Of a stretch of 64,000 nt of DNA, positions 16,337 through 27,774 are shown piece after piece. The stretch is from contig NZ_CP178732.1 in assembly GCF_047324175.1 (NCBI RefSeq), forward strand, positions 2,418,001 to 2,482,000. Direction: 5' to 3'. The notes beneath the pieces are model-generated. The model made no database searches, was not told the origin of the DNA, and was given only the letters and a program-made list of their open reading frames with translations. The number at the start of each line of letters is the position of its first letter. Within the stretch, counting starts at the first letter, position 1. Both the position numbers and the translations under genes were made by a program. Source of the stretch: Acerihabitans sp015654925 (lineage in GTDB: Bacteria; Pseudomonadota; Gammaproteobacteria; Enterobacterales; Enterobacteriaceae).

Positions 16337-17224
16337 GTGTTAGTGATAGTGGGATATCTTGTCGTCATTGCCGCGGTATTTGGCGGTTATGCCTTAGTCG
16401 GCGGCCATTTGGGTGCGCTTTATCAACCTTCCGAATTTCTAATAATCATTGGTGCTGGCGTCGGCGCGTTTATCGTCGGTAATAACGCGAAAGCAATCAA
16501 GTCGACCGTCCACGCTTTACCGTTGTTATTCCGTGGTTCAAAGTATAACAAAGCCTTATATATGGATCTGATGGCGCTGCTGTTTCGTTTGATGGCAAAG
16601 TCGCGTCAGCACGGCATGTTGGTTTTGGAATTCGATATCGATAGTCCCCATGAAAGCGCCATTTTCAAACTCTATCCCCGCATTCTCGACGATAAGCAAC
16701 TGGTGGATTTTATCACCGATTATCTGCGCCTGATGATAGGCGGCAACATGAATGCGTTTGAAATTGAATCGCTGATGGACGAGGAAATCGAGACCTACGA
16801 ACACGAGTGTGAAATTCCCGCCAGCAGTTTGTCCCAGGTCGGGGATTCTCTGCCGGCCTTTGGGATCGTGGCGGCCGTCATGGGCGTGGTTCATGCCCTG
16901 GCATCGGCGGACCGTTCGGCTATTGAACTGGGAGCGTTGATAGCCCAGGCCATGGTGGGCACTTTTTTAGGCATCCTGCTGGCTTATGGCTTTATTTCGC
17001 CGCTGGCTTCGCTGCTGCGGCAAAAGAAAGACGAAACCGTCAAAATGATGCAATGCATCAAAATCACTCTGCTCTCCAATATTCATGGTTATGCGCCGCA
17101 GATTGCGGTGGAGTTTGGCCGTAAAACCCTGTTTTCCGCCGAGCGTCCCTCGTTCAGCGAACTTGAGGCCCACGTCAAGCTCGCCCGGGAACCGGTTAAA
17201 CAGCCGGTGGAAGAGGATGCATGA
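16337..17224 (+). CDS. motA: flagellar stator protein MotA
   Basis: MotA forms with MotB the proton-driven stator of the flagellar motor in the inner membrane. With the GTG start at 16337 the product is 295 residues, exactly the E. coli length; GGGAGA lies 7 bases upstream. Four membrane segments are seen: residues about 1-25, 30-50, then LVGDSLPAFGIVAAVMGVVH and ELGALIAQAMVGTFLGILLA. The cytoplasmic loop with RSKYNKALYMDLMALLFRLM carries the charged rotor-contact residues, and the two Pro residues next to TM3 and TM4 are present. It overlaps motB by 4 bp (ATGA). Confidence 0.95.
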   Translation: MLVIVGYLVVIAAVFGGYALVGGHLGALYQPSEFLIIIGAGVGAFIVGNNAKAIKSTVHALPLLFRGSKYNKALYMDLMALLFRLMAKSRQHGMLVLEFDIDSPHESAIFKLYPRILDDKQLVDFITDYLRLMIGGNMNAFEIESLMDEEIETYEHECEIPASSLSQVGDSLPAFGIVAAVMGVVHALASADRSAIELGALIAQAMVGTFLGILLAYGFISPLASLLRQKKDETVKMMQCIKITLLSNIHGYAPQIAVEFGRKTLFSAERPSFSELEAHVKLAREPVKQPVEEDA

Positions 17225-18423
17225 AGAACCAGCCAATAGTGGTGGTGCGCAAACGGCGGTCGCCCAGGCACCATGCCGAACACGGCGGCGCATGGAAAAT
17301 AGCCTATGCCGATTTCATGACCGCGATGATGGCTTTTTTTCTGGTGATGTGGCTGCTGTCCATCGCCAGCCCGCAGGAGTTGGCGACCATAGCCGAATAT
17401 TTCCGTACGCCGCTCAACGTGGCCGTTACCGGCGGTGAGCGCAGCAGTTCCGATTTTAGTCCGATACCCGGCGGGGGTGATGATCCGACTCGCCAGCAGG
17501 GGGATGTGCATAAAAGCATTAATGCCCTGATGGATAAATTGGAAAAAAACCGGCTTAACCGGCTGCGGGAAAGATTGGATCAGCTCATTGAGTCCGATCC
17601 CCGACTAAAGGTGCTGCGACCGCAATTGTTAATCAACCTGGTGGAGAGCGGGTTGCGTATCCAGATCCTCGATAGCCAGAACCGGCCTATGTTTGAAACC
17701 GGCAGCGCCAGGGTGCAGCCGTATATGCGCGATGTGCTGCGGGCCATTGCGCCGGTGCTGAATGATATTCCGAATAAAATCAGCATTTCGGGTCATACCG
17801 ATGCCATACCCTACGCCAGCGGCGAACGGGGCTATAGCAATTGGGAGCTATCGGCGGACCGCGCCAATGCGTCGCGGCGGGAGCTGATTTCCGGCGGGCT
17901 GGAGGAGGGTAAAATTCTGCGCGTGGTCGGCATGTCCGCCACCATGAGCCTGGCGCCGCAAAAACCGGACGCGGCGATTAATCGGCGTATTAGCCTGCTG
18001 GTGCTGAACAAACAGACGGAAATAACCATTGAGCATGAAAATGCGGAAAGCCAGGGTGTGGAAATCAACGATTCAAAAACGTTGACGCAGCAGCCGGCAT
18101 TTAAGGCGGCGGCCGAGCCAGCCGCAGCCCCCTTGCCGTCAAGCGTTGCCCCGGGTTCGGCCCCGGCGGCTGCGCCGTCAAGTATTGCTCCCGATTCGGC
18201 ACCGTCGGCTGCACCGTCAAGTATTGCCCCGGGTTCGGCCCCGGCGGCTGCGCCGTCAAGTATTGCTCCCGATTCGGCCCCTGCGGATTCGCCAGCAACA
18301 CCGGTTGCGCCGTCCAATGCCGCGCCGGCGGCTAAGTCTGCAACTGCGCCTATAACTACGCCCTCCGGGACTCCGGTCCCGGCGGCCTCGCCGTTTAACG
18401 AACGTGATTCACAGCAGAGGTGA
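17221..18423 (+). CDS. motB: flagellar stator protein MotB with repetitive C-terminal tail
   Basis: MotB anchors the stator to peptidoglycan and carries the proton-accepting Asp. The single membrane helix is IAYADFMTAMMAFFLVMWLL, with the essential Asp in YADFM (about residue 33). The OmpA-like peptidoglycan domain follows (SISGHTDAIPYASGERGY, WELSADRANASRRELI). The protein is 400 residues, about 90 longer than E. coli MotB (308). The extra length is a Pro/Ala/Ser tail with four copies of a 13-residue unit (PSSIAPDSAPSAA type) at residues 306-357. The core is intact, so function is expected. The gene overlaps motA, and cheA follows. Confidence 0.93.
   Translation: MKNQPIVVVRKRRSPRHHAEHGGAWKIAYADFMTAMMAFFLVMWLLSIASPQELATIAEYFRTPLNVAVTGGERSSSDFSPIPGGGDDPTRQQGDVHKSINALMDKLEKNRLNRLRERLDQLIESDPRLKVLRPQLLINLVESGLRIQILDSQNRPMFETGSARVQPYMRDVLRAIAPVLNDIPNKISISGHTDAIPYASGERGYSNWELSADRANASRRELISGGLEEGKILRVVGMSATMSLAPQKPDAAINRRISLLVLNKQTEITIEHENAESQGVEINDSKTLTQQPAFKAAAEPAAAPLPSSVAPGSAPAAAPSSIAPDSAPSAAPSSIAPGSAPAAAPSSIAPDSAPADSPATPVAPSNAAPAAKSATAPITTPSGTPVPAASPFNERDSQQR
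18136..18291 (+). repeat. 39-bp in-frame tandem repeat in motB
   Basis: Four consecutive 39-bp units encode PSS(V/I)AP(G/D)SAP(A/S)(A/D)(A/S). Gly and Asp alternate in successive units, which suggests a 78-bp duplication of a pair. Length changes would stay in frame. Confidence 0.85.
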
Positions 18424-18427
18424 CTTC

Positions 18428-20572
<2,145 letters not shown>

Positions 20573-20611
20573 TTTTTTATATTTAGCCGACTGAATAAAA
20601 AGGTGAAAACC

Positions 20612-21109
20612 ATGGCAGGACTTGCAAGCGTCACCGCACTGACCGGGGAAAACGAAGGGCAGGAGTTCCTGATCTTTACGCTGGGCGACGAAGAATACGG
20701 TATCGATATTTTAAAAGTACAGGAAATCCGCGGTTACGATCAGGTGACGCGCATTGCCAATACGCCGGCGTTTATCAAGGGCGTGACCAATTTGCGCGGC
20801 GTGATCGTGCCGATACTGGATCTGCGCATTAAATTTGCCCAGTCGGACGTGGCGTATAACGACAACACGGTGGTGATTGTGCTTAATCTCAACCAGCGGG
20901 TGGTGGGTATTGTGGTGGACGGCGTGTCCGACGTGCTTTCCCTCACCGCGGAGCAAATCCGCCCGGCGCCGGAATTTGCCGTTACCCTGGCCACGGAATA
21001 TCTTACCGGCCTGGGTTCCCTGGGCGAGCGCATGCTGATCCTGGTGGATATCGAGCGGCTATTAAACAGCGAGGAGATGGCGCTGGTGGATAGCGCCGCC
21101 AGGAGCTAG
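20612..21109 (+). CDS. cheW: chemotaxis coupling protein CheW
   Basis: CheW links chemoreceptors to CheA. The product is 165 residues (E. coli 167) and strongly conserved: GQEFLIFTLGDEEYGIDILK, VQEIRGYDQVTRIANTP, FIKGVTNLRGVIVPILDLR and GIVVDGVSDVLSLTAEQIRP. The ATG at 20612 has AAGGTG upstream; the GTG at 20603 is too close to that ribosome-binding site. The gene ends the sigma-28-driven motAB-cheAW unit. Confidence 0.95.
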   Translation: MAGLASVTALTGENEGQEFLIFTLGDEEYGIDILKVQEIRGYDQVTRIANTPAFIKGVTNLRGVIVPILDLRIKFAQSDVAYNDNTVVIVLNLNQRVVGIVVDGVSDVLSLTAEQIRPAPEFAVTLATEYLTGLGSLGERMLILVDIERLLNSEEMALVDSAARS

Positions 21110-21195
21110 CGCGGCATTGCCAACGCGCAACAGACGGCGGAATCGCCCGGGACGCGGGTCGATTCCGCTAATCCGCTAATTTCTGTATTTACCGG

Positions 21196-21222
21196 TAAAG
21201 TTTGCCTGCCCCCTGCCGATAA
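21196..21222 (+). promoter_or_regulatory. FliA (sigma-28) promoter of the receptor-cheRBYZ operon
   Basis: TAAAGTTT-N11-GCCGATAA is a perfect 16 of 16 match to the sigma-28 consensus. It lies 32 bp before the start codon of the first receptor. Confidence 0.96.
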
Positions 21223-21253
21223 AAATAGCACCAGGTGTAGTGGGAAATCAGGC

Positions 21254-22933
21254 ATGTTTAACCGTATAAGAGTAGTGACCGGCTTAGTTTTTATATTAAT
21301 TATTTTTTGTATTTTGCAATTATCCTCGGGAGGCGTTTTTTACCACTCTTTAAAACAAGACCAGCACTATTTCGGCGTTTACCAAAATTTGCGTAAACAG
21401 CAAACCGCATTAAGCGCGAGCTGGGTGGCCTTGGTTCAAACCCGCAATACCCTGAACCGGGCGGCGGTGCGTTATTTAATGGATGAAAACAAGATCGGTA
21501 ATGGCGCGACGGTAACCGAATTATTATCCGAAGCGCGGGGCACCCTGACCCGTTCCGAGCAAACCTTCGGCAATTTCATGGCGATGCCCGCGGTCGAAGG
21601 ACAGGACGAGGCGAATCATGTCGCCCTGAAAAAACGCTACGATGCGTTGCATGCCGCCCTGGTTGAACTGAATGTTCAGCTCAACGACGGCAAAATCGCC
21701 GATTTTTTCGCTCAACCCACCCAAGGTCTGCAAAACAATTTCGAAGACTCCTATAGCCGCTATCTCGCGGGCAATATCCGCTTATATAACGATGCGGTGG
21801 AACAAAACCAGCAGGCGTATGTGCAATCGGTCGGCGTGCTGGGCGCGGCGCTGGCGATCGTGGTGCTGATCTCGCTTCTGGCCTGGGTCGGCATCCGCCG
21901 TATCCTGCTGCATCCGCTGCGCTATCTTATCGATCATATCCGCGGTATCGCCGCTGGGGATTTAACCCAGGAACTGACCCTCAACAGCCGCAATGAGATG
22001 GGGATGCTGGCGCAAAGCCTGCGCGATATGCAGCGATCGCTGACCGGCACCGTGCATACCGTGCGCCAAAGCGCGACCTCGATTTTCAACGGCGCCAGCG
22101 AAATCGCCGCCGGCAATAGCGATCTTTCGTCGCGCACCGAGCAGCAGGCATCGGCGCTGGAGCAAACCGCCGCCAGCATGGAAGAGTTGACCGCCACGGT
22201 TAAACAGAACGCCGAAAATGCCCGCCAGGCCCGGCAACTGGCGCTTAGCGCATCGGAAACCGCGCAAAAGGGCGGCAAAGTGGTGGACAACGTAGTGCGG
22301 ACCATGCACGAAATCGCCGGCAGTTCGCAGAAAATTGCCGATATTACCGGCGTTATCGACGGCATCGCCTTCCAGACCAATATCCTGGCGCTGAACGCGG
22401 CGGTGGAAGCGGCGCGCGCCGGCGAACAGGGGCGTGGATTCGCCGTGGTGGCAGGCGAAGTACGCAGCCTGGCGCAGCGCAGCGCGCAGGCGGCCAAAGA
22501 GATTAAAGGCTTGATTGATGACTCGGTCAATCGCGTGGATGTGGGGTCCACCCTGGTTGAAAGCGCCGGGGAAACCATGGCGGAAATCGTTAATGCGGTC
22601 ACCCGCGTCACCGACATCATGGGCGAGATTTCATCGGCGTCCGATGAACAAAGCCGCGGTATCGATCAGGTAGGCGAGGCGGTGGCCGACATGGATCGCA
22701 CTACGCAGCAAAACGCCGCGCTGGTGCAGCAAGCTGCCCATGCCGCCGCCCAAATGGAAGCCCAGGCCGGATTATTGACCCAGGCCGTCTCCGTCTTCCG
22801 CCTGGATGAACAACTCCCCCCGGCGGTAAATAAGCCCGCACCCGCCGTGTCCGTCAACCGGCAGGCTACGCCGCCGGCGTCCGCGAAAAAGACAGCGGAA
22901 AGCACATCGCAGGAAAATTGGGAAACCTTTTAA
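21254..22933 (+). CDS. methyl-accepting chemotaxis protein, Tar/Tsr type with NWETF tail
   Basis: This inner-membrane receptor has 559 residues in the Tar/Tsr layout: TM1 (about 10-30), a periplasmic four-helix ligand domain (35-190), TM2 (about 193-213), HAMP, a methylation region with (E/Q)(E/Q)QASALEQTAASMEELT and the conserved hairpin IDGIAFQTNILALNAAVEAA. The periplasmic motif QTRNTLNRAAVRYL places three Arg as in the Tar/Tsr alpha-carboxyl pocket, so an amino-acid ligand is likely. The last five residues are NWETF, the CheR/CheB tether of high-abundance receptors. It occupies the E. coli tar position. The specific ligand cannot be told. Confidence 0.92.
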   Translation: MFNRIRVVTGLVFILIIFCILQLSSGGVFYHSLKQDQHYFGVYQNLRKQQTALSASWVALVQTRNTLNRAAVRYLMDENKIGNGATVTELLSEARGTLTRSEQTFGNFMAMPAVEGQDEANHVALKKRYDALHAALVELNVQLNDGKIADFFAQPTQGLQNNFEDSYSRYLAGNIRLYNDAVEQNQQAYVQSVGVLGAALAIVVLISLLAWVGIRRILLHPLRYLIDHIRGIAAGDLTQELTLNSRNEMGMLAQSLRDMQRSLTGTVHTVRQSATSIFNGASEIAAGNSDLSSRTEQQASALEQTAASMEELTATVKQNAENARQARQLALSASETAQKGGKVVDNVVRTMHEIAGSSQKIADITGVIDGIAFQTNILALNAAVEAARAGEQGRGFAVVAGEVRSLAQRSAQAAKEIKGLIDDSVNRVDVGSTLVESAGETMAEIVNAVTRVTDIMGEISSASDEQSRGIDQVGEAVADMDRTTQQNAALVQQAAHAAAQMEAQAGLLTQAVSVFRLDEQLPPAVNKPAPAVSVNRQATPPASAKKTAESTSQENWETF

Positions 22934-22975
22934 TTACGCTTGGTAAAAATAACCAACGCCAGCATGAGGCTAATG

Positions 22976-24595
22976 ATGTTATCGCGTATACGGATTTCCA
23001 CCAGCCTGATTATGATCGTATTGATCTTCGGTTTGATGCAATTAATCAGCAGCGGACTGTCGTTTGAGAATTTCAGACGCAGCAGCGAAAATTTTCACCA
23101 AGTAGAATCGGACAATCTGAAACGAAATGCCCTGAGCATGAGTTGGTCTGAATTACTGCAAACCCGTAATTCCCTTAACCGGGCGGCGACGCGCTTTGCG
23201 TCTTATACGCCGCTGGAGCAGATCCTGCCGATTATGGAGGATGCCAAAAAGAAACTGAAACACGGCGAGGCGGTGTACAAGGAATTTAACGCCTATCCCA
23301 CGGCGAGCGGCGGGGAGCAGGCGCTGCGCGAGCAAACCAACAAGAGCTATAAAGAATTCGACCAGGCGCTGCACGACGCCATAGAGATGCTGGATAACGG
23401 CAATGTACAGGCCTTTATGACCCAGCCCACGCAGCAATTCCAGGACGCGTTCGAGCGGCAATATAACGCCAATATGACGCATCTGTCCGCGGTGATCGGC
23501 GACGCCAGCGAGTTAAACCGTTCCGCGTACAGCCGGTCGGGATGGATGCTGGCGCTGATGACCGGCATGACGGCGGCCCTGACGCTGCTGGTCCTGGTAT
23601 GGCTCAAACGCATGCTGCTGCGCCCGTTGGCGGCGATGAGCGGCCATTTTAACGCCATCGCCAGCGGCGATCTGGGCAATCCGATCGCGGCCCAGGGGCG
23701 TAACGAAATCAGCCAGTTGTTCCATCAATTGGAAGCCATGCGCGATGAGCTGGCGCAAACGGTATCCGCCGTGCGCCAGGGCACCGATGCCATGCTCAGC
23801 GGCATCCAGGAAATCGCCAGCGGCAATAACGATTTGTCGGCGCGTACCGAACAGCAGGCCGCTTCTCTCGAAGAAACCGCCACCAGCATGGAGCAATTAA
23901 CCTCCACGGTGAAACAGAATGCGGAAAATGCCCGCCAGGCCAGCAAGCTGGCCAGCGATGCGTCGTCCACCGCCCATAAAGGCGGCACGTTGACCGGCAA
24001 CGTGGTGCAGCGCATGGCGGATATCGCCGTCAGCTCGCGGAAAATCAGCGATATCACCAGCGTCATCGACGGCATCGCCTTCCAGACCAATATCCTGGCG
24101 CTGAACGCGGCGGTGGAAGCGGCGCGCGCCGGCGAGCAGGGCCGGGGCTTCGCCGTGGTGGCCGGCGAGGTGCGTAATTTGGCGCAGCGCAGCGCGCAGG
24201 CGGCCAAAGAGATTAAAGGATTGATTGACGAGTCGGCCACTCGCGTGCAGCAAGGCTCCGAACTGGTCGCCTCGGCCGGTGAAACAATGGATGAGATCGT
24301 TCGTTCCGTCGCCCGGGTCACCGATATTATGGGCGAAATCGCCTCCGCCTCCGATGAACAGAGCCGGGGTATCGATCAGGTGGCCGCCGCGGTTAATCAA
24401 ATGGATGCCGCCACCCAGCAAAATGCGTCGCTGGTGGAGCAATCCGCCGCCGCCGCCCATGCCCTGGAAGCGCAGGCCGGATCGCTGATGCAGGCGGTGC
24501 GCGTATTCAGGCTGCAACAGCACGCCGAGCAGGATTACCTGGATGAGAAAGGGTCGGCCGGCCTTAATGAGCGGCAACTCGAACCAACAACCTAA
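22976..24595 (+). CDS. methyl-accepting chemotaxis protein without NWETF tail
   Basis: The second receptor has about 539 residues from ATG 22976 (MLSRIRIS), chosen because TGAGG lies 6 bases upstream and the residues align with the usual MINRIR start; in-frame ATGs at 22964 and 22973 and a TTG at 22940 are alternatives. Layout is the same as the first receptor: TM1, ligand domain with QTRNSLNRAATRFA, TM2 near residue 190, HAMP, methylation helices and the identical signalling hairpin. The C-terminus (NERQLEPTT) lacks NWETF, so it should depend on its neighbour for efficient methylation, as E. coli Tap and Trg do. The two signalling domains are highly alike, pointing to duplication with divergent sensors. 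Confidence 0.9.
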   Translation: MLSRIRISTSLIMIVLIFGLMQLISSGLSFENFRRSSENFHQVESDNLKRNALSMSWSELLQTRNSLNRAATRFASYTPLEQILPIMEDAKKKLKHGEAVYKEFNAYPTASGGEQALREQTNKSYKEFDQALHDAIEMLDNGNVQAFMTQPTQQFQDAFERQYNANMTHLSAVIGDASELNRSAYSRSGWMLALMTGMTAALTLLVLVWLKRMLLRPLAAMSGHFNAIASGDLGNPIAAQGRNEISQLFHQLEAMRDELAQTVSAVRQGTDAMLSGIQEIASGNNDLSARTEQQAASLEETATSMEQLTSTVKQNAENARQASKLASDASSTAHKGGTLTGNVVQRMADIAVSSRKISDITSVIDGIAFQTNILALNAAVEAARAGEQGRGFAVVAGEVRNLAQRSAQAAKEIKGLIDESATRVQQGSELVASAGETMDEIVRSVARVTDIMGEIASASDEQSRGIDQVAAAVNQMDAATQQNASLVEQSAAAAHALEAQAGSLMQAVRVFRLQQHAEQDYLDEKGSAGLNERQLEPTT

Positions 24596-24616
24596 CGCCA
24601 GGCGCAAGCGCGGGCA

Positions 24617-25489
24617 ATGAGAAAACCTATGCCGAATCAGGCTGAAATTGCCGCACGATGGTCCAATTGGGCGCAACCGGTGCCCTTATCGGATGCGCAT
24701 TTCCAGCGCATATGTCAGTTGATTTACCAGCGGGCCGGCATCGTGCTGGCCAGCCACAAACGGGAGATGGTGTATAACCGCCTGGTCAGGCGGCTTCGCA
24801 GCCTGGAGATGGCGGATTTCGGCACGTATCTGGCGCGGTTGGAAGCCAATGTCAACGGCGAGGAGTGGGAGGTCTTTATCAACGCGCTGACCACCAACCT
24901 GACCGCCTTTTTTCGCGAACTGCATCACTTCCCGATTCTCGCGCGCCACGCCCAGGAGCGGCCGGGGCCGTATACCGTTTGGAGCACCGCGGCTTCCACC
25001 GGCGAAGAGCCTTACTCCATCGCCATGACGTTAATGGAAACGCTGACCGGACCGATGAGCCAGGTGCAGGTGATCGGCAGCGATATTAATACCCTGGTGC
25101 TGGATAAAGCCCGGGCCGGCGTGTACCGCCATGAGGAACTGCGCGGCCTGAGCACCGTGCAGCGCCAGCGGTTTTTCCTGCGCGGCACCGGCCCCCACGA
25201 AGGGTTGGCGCGGGTACGTCCGGAGCTCAGCGCCATGGTGCGTTTCCAGTATCTGAATTTACTGGCGGGAGAGTGGGCGGTGCCGGGACCGTTCGACGCT
25301 ATTTTTTGCCGGAATGTGATGATTTATTTTGATAAGGAAACCCAGGAGCGCATCCTGCGCCGTTTCGCGCCGCTGCTTAAACCCGGCGGGCTGCTGTTTG
25401 CCGGCCATTCAGAAAATTTCAGCCAGATCAGCCAGGATTTCAAGCTGCGCGGACAGACGGTTTACCAGCTTACCAAGGAAAGAAAATGA
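24617..25489 (+). CDS. cheR: chemoreceptor methyltransferase CheR
   Basis: CheR methylates receptor Glu residues with S-adenosylmethionine. The product is 290 residues (E. coli 286). The N-terminal helical domain has HFQRICQLIYQRAGIVLASH and NRLVRRLRSL; the SAM domain shows LTTNLTAFFRE, WSTAASTGEEPYSIAMTL, the acidic IGSDI, the GVYRHEEL loop and FDAIFCRNVMIYFD. The ATG at 24617 and one at 24629 are both possible. The stop overlaps cheB by 4 bp. The target tail NWETF is on the first receptor. Confidence 0.94.
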   Translation: MRKPMPNQAEIAARWSNWAQPVPLSDAHFQRICQLIYQRAGIVLASHKREMVYNRLVRRLRSLEMADFGTYLARLEANVNGEEWEVFINALTTNLTAFFRELHHFPILARHAQERPGPYTVWSTAASTGEEPYSIAMTLMETLTGPMSQVQVIGSDINTLVLDKARAGVYRHEELRGLSTVQRQRFFLRGTGPHEGLARVRPELSAMVRFQYLNLLAGEWAVPGPFDAIFCRNVMIYFDKETQERILRRFAPLLKPGGLLFAGHSENFSQISQDFKLRGQTVYQLTKERK

Positions 25490-26532
25490 GCAAAATCAGG
25501 GTGCTTTGCGTAGACGATTCCGCATTGATGCGGCAATTGATGACCGAAATCATCAACGGTTTTCCCGATATGGAAGTCGTGGCCACCGCTCCCGATCCGC
25601 TGGTGGCTCGCGATCTGATTAAAAAATTGAACCCGGAAGTGCTCACGCTGGATGTGGAAATGCCGCGTATGGACGGGTTGGATTTTTTGGAAAAACTGAT
25701 GCGTTTACGGCCGATGCCGGTGGTGATGGTGTCGTCGTTGACCGGGCGCGGATCGGAAATCACCCTGCGCGCATTAGAGCTGGGAGCCATTGATTTCGTT
25801 ACCAAACCGCAAACCGGCCTGCGCGACGGCATGCTGGCCTACAGCGAGTCCATTGCCGAGAAAATCCGCATGGCGTCCCGGGCCAGGCTGCCGCAGCGGC
25901 AAAACAGCGGCGCGGCGCCGACCATCCGGGTGCCGTTGCTGAGCAGTGAAAAGCTGATCGCCATCGGCGCGTCCACCGGCGGAACGGAGGCGATTCGCCA
26001 TGTGCTTGAGCCGCTGCCGCCCACCAGCCCGGCGCTATTGATCACCCAGCATATGCCGCCGGGATTTACCCGATCTTTTGCCGAGCGGTTGAACAAACTA
26101 TGCCAGATCACGGTAAAAGAGGCCGAAGACGGCGAGCGGATATTGCCGGGCCACGCCTATATCGCCCCGGGCGCGCGCCATATGGAACTGGCCCGCAGCG
26201 GCGCCAATTACCAGGTCAGGCTGCATGACGGCGATCCGGTTAATCGCCATCGTCCGTCGGTGGATGTGCTGTTCCACTCGGTGGCCCAATATGCCGGGCG
26301 CAATGCGGTCGGGGTGATCCTTACCGGCATGGGTAATGACGGCGCCGCCGGCCTGCTGGCCATGCGCAACGCCGGCGCCTATACCATGGCGCAGGATGAA
26401 GCCAGCTGCGTGGTATTCGGCATGCCCCGTGAAGCCATTGCCATGGGGGGCAGCAACGAAATTGTGCCTTTACACCAGATGAGCCAGCGCATGATGACCC
26501 AAATCAGCGCCGGCCAGGCATTACGTATTTAG
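25486..26532 (+). CDS. cheB: chemotaxis response regulator and methylesterase CheB
   Basis: CheB demethylates and deamidates receptors when phosphorylated by CheA. The product is 348 residues (E. coli 349). The receiver domain starts VLCVDDSALMRQLM, has the phospho-Asp in LTLDVEMPRMDG and Lys in VTKPQ. The catalytic domain shows the triad: Ser in GASTGGTEAIR, His in ITQHMPPGF, and Asp in TGMGNDGAAGL. It overlaps cheR by ATGA. Confidence 0.96.
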   Translation: MSKIRVLCVDDSALMRQLMTEIINGFPDMEVVATAPDPLVARDLIKKLNPEVLTLDVEMPRMDGLDFLEKLMRLRPMPVVMVSSLTGRGSEITLRALELGAIDFVTKPQTGLRDGMLAYSESIAEKIRMASRARLPQRQNSGAAPTIRVPLLSSEKLIAIGASTGGTEAIRHVLEPLPPTSPALLITQHMPPGFTRSFAERLNKLCQITVKEAEDGERILPGHAYIAPGARHMELARSGANYQVRLHDGDPVNRHRPSVDVLFHSVAQYAGRNAVGVILTGMGNDGAAGLLAMRNAGAYTMAQDEASCVVFGMPREAIAMGGSNEIVPLHQMSQRMMTQISAGQALRI

Positions 26533-26572
26533 CAGCCCGCACGCGGGCAAACGATCAATAACAGGAGCAGGT

Positions 26573-26962
26573 ATGGCGGATAAAGAACTCAGATTTCTGG
26601 TGGTCGACGATTTTTCAACGATGCGGCGAATCGTGCGTAACCTACTGAAAGAGCTGGGCTTTAATAATGTTGACGAAGCCGAGGACGGTGCGGATGCCCT
26701 GAATAAGCTGCGCGCCGGCCCCATCGATTTCGTCATTTCCGACTGGAATATGCCGAATATGGATGGGCTGGCCCTGCTGCAGAATATCCGCGCCGATGCC
26801 GCGCTGGGCGCGCTGCCGGTGCTGATGGTGACGGCGGAAGCCAAAAAAGAGAATATCATCGCCGCCGCCCAGGCGGGGGCCAGCGGTTATGTGGTCAAGC
26901 CGTTTACCGCGGCGACGTTGGAAGAAAAGCTGAATAAAATATTCGAAAAGCTGGGGATGTAA
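26573..26962 (+). CDS. cheY: chemotaxis response regulator CheY
   Basis: CheY-P binds FliM and switches the motor to clockwise rotation. The product is 129 residues. The acidic pocket (VVDDFSTMRRIVRNLL), phospho-Asp (ISDWNMPNMDGL), Thr87 equivalent (MVTAEAKKENI) and Lys109 equivalent (GYVVKPFT) are all present. The ATG follows AGGAGCAGGT. cheZ starts 12 bp later. Confidence 0.97.
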   Translation: MADKELRFLVVDDFSTMRRIVRNLLKELGFNNVDEAEDGADALNKLRAGPIDFVISDWNMPNMDGLALLQNIRADAALGALPVLMVTAEAKKENIIAAAQAGASGYVVKPFTAATLEEKLNKIFEKLGM

Positions 26963-26974
26963 TCAGGAGGGAAT

Positions 26975-27616
26975 ATGAATAGCACACCTACCATGCCGAA
27001 AACCAACGCCACCGCCACGGAGATCATCTCCCGCATCGGCCAGTTGACCAGGATGCTGCGCGATAGCCTCAAGGAACTGGGACTGGATCAAGCCATCGCC
27101 CAGGCCGCCGAAGCCATTCCCGACGCCCGCGATCGGCTGGACTATGTGGTACAAATGACCGCGCAGGCGGCCGAGCGGGCGCTTAACTGCGTCGATGCGG
27201 CGCAGCCGCGCCAAACCAGGCTGGAGAAAGGCGCGAAGGCGCTGACCGTTCGCTGGGACAGTTGGTTCGAGCAGCCCATTGAATTGGGCGATGCCCGCGA
27301 GCTGGTGACCGCTACCCGGGATTACCTGGCCGAGGTGCCGGAACATACCGCCTTCACCCATGCGCAGCTGATGGAAATCATGATGGCGCAGGATTTTCAG
27401 GATCTCACCGGCCAGGTGATTAAACGCATGATGGATGTGGTGCAGGAGATCGAAAAGCAACTGCTGATGGTGCTGCTGGAAAACATGCCGGAGCCGGCGC
27501 AGTCCAAACGCGCCAGCGACGGCCTGCTGAACGGCCCGCAGCTCGATCACACCGTCGAGGGCGTGGTCGCCAACCAGGATCAGGTGGACGATCTGCTCGA
27601 TAGCCTCGGTTTTTAA
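26975..27616 (+). CDS. cheZ: CheY-P phosphatase CheZ
   Basis: CheZ dephosphorylates CheY-P. The product is 213 residues (E. coli 214), all helical. The catalytic Gln lies in MMAQDFQDLTGQVIKRMM (second Gln, Gln147 equivalent), and the C-terminal CheY-binding helix is QVDDLLDSLGF. A strong CAGGAGGGAAT ribosome-binding site precedes the ATG. It is last in the receptor-cheRBYZ unit; a 158-bp gap to flhB must hold the class 2 flhBAE promoter. Confidence 0.95.
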   Translation: MNSTPTMPKTNATATEIISRIGQLTRMLRDSLKELGLDQAIAQAAEAIPDARDRLDYVVQMTAQAAERALNCVDAAQPRQTRLEKGAKALTVRWDSWFEQPIELGDARELVTATRDYLAEVPEHTAFTHAQLMEIMMAQDFQDLTGQVIKRMMDVVQEIEKQLLMVLLENMPEPAQSKRASDGLLNGPQLDHTVEGVVANQDQVDDLLDSLGF

Positions 27617-27774
27617 CCCCGTTTCCCCCTTGAACCGGCGATCGGCAGATCGTCCGGTCAACGGCTATCCGTCAAATACCCGCCGCTTTACCCCGTTGTT
27701 CCCGCCATCGTCCGCACGGCTTTTTGTCATGCTACGCATCTTGCAGTCATGGCGTGAAGCGATCGGGATGATTA

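Noticed and set aside
22940..22975. TTG start at 22940 for the second chemoreceptor
   Set aside because: The added residues are not conserved, while TGAGG lies 6 bases before ATG 22976 and the protein aligns from there.
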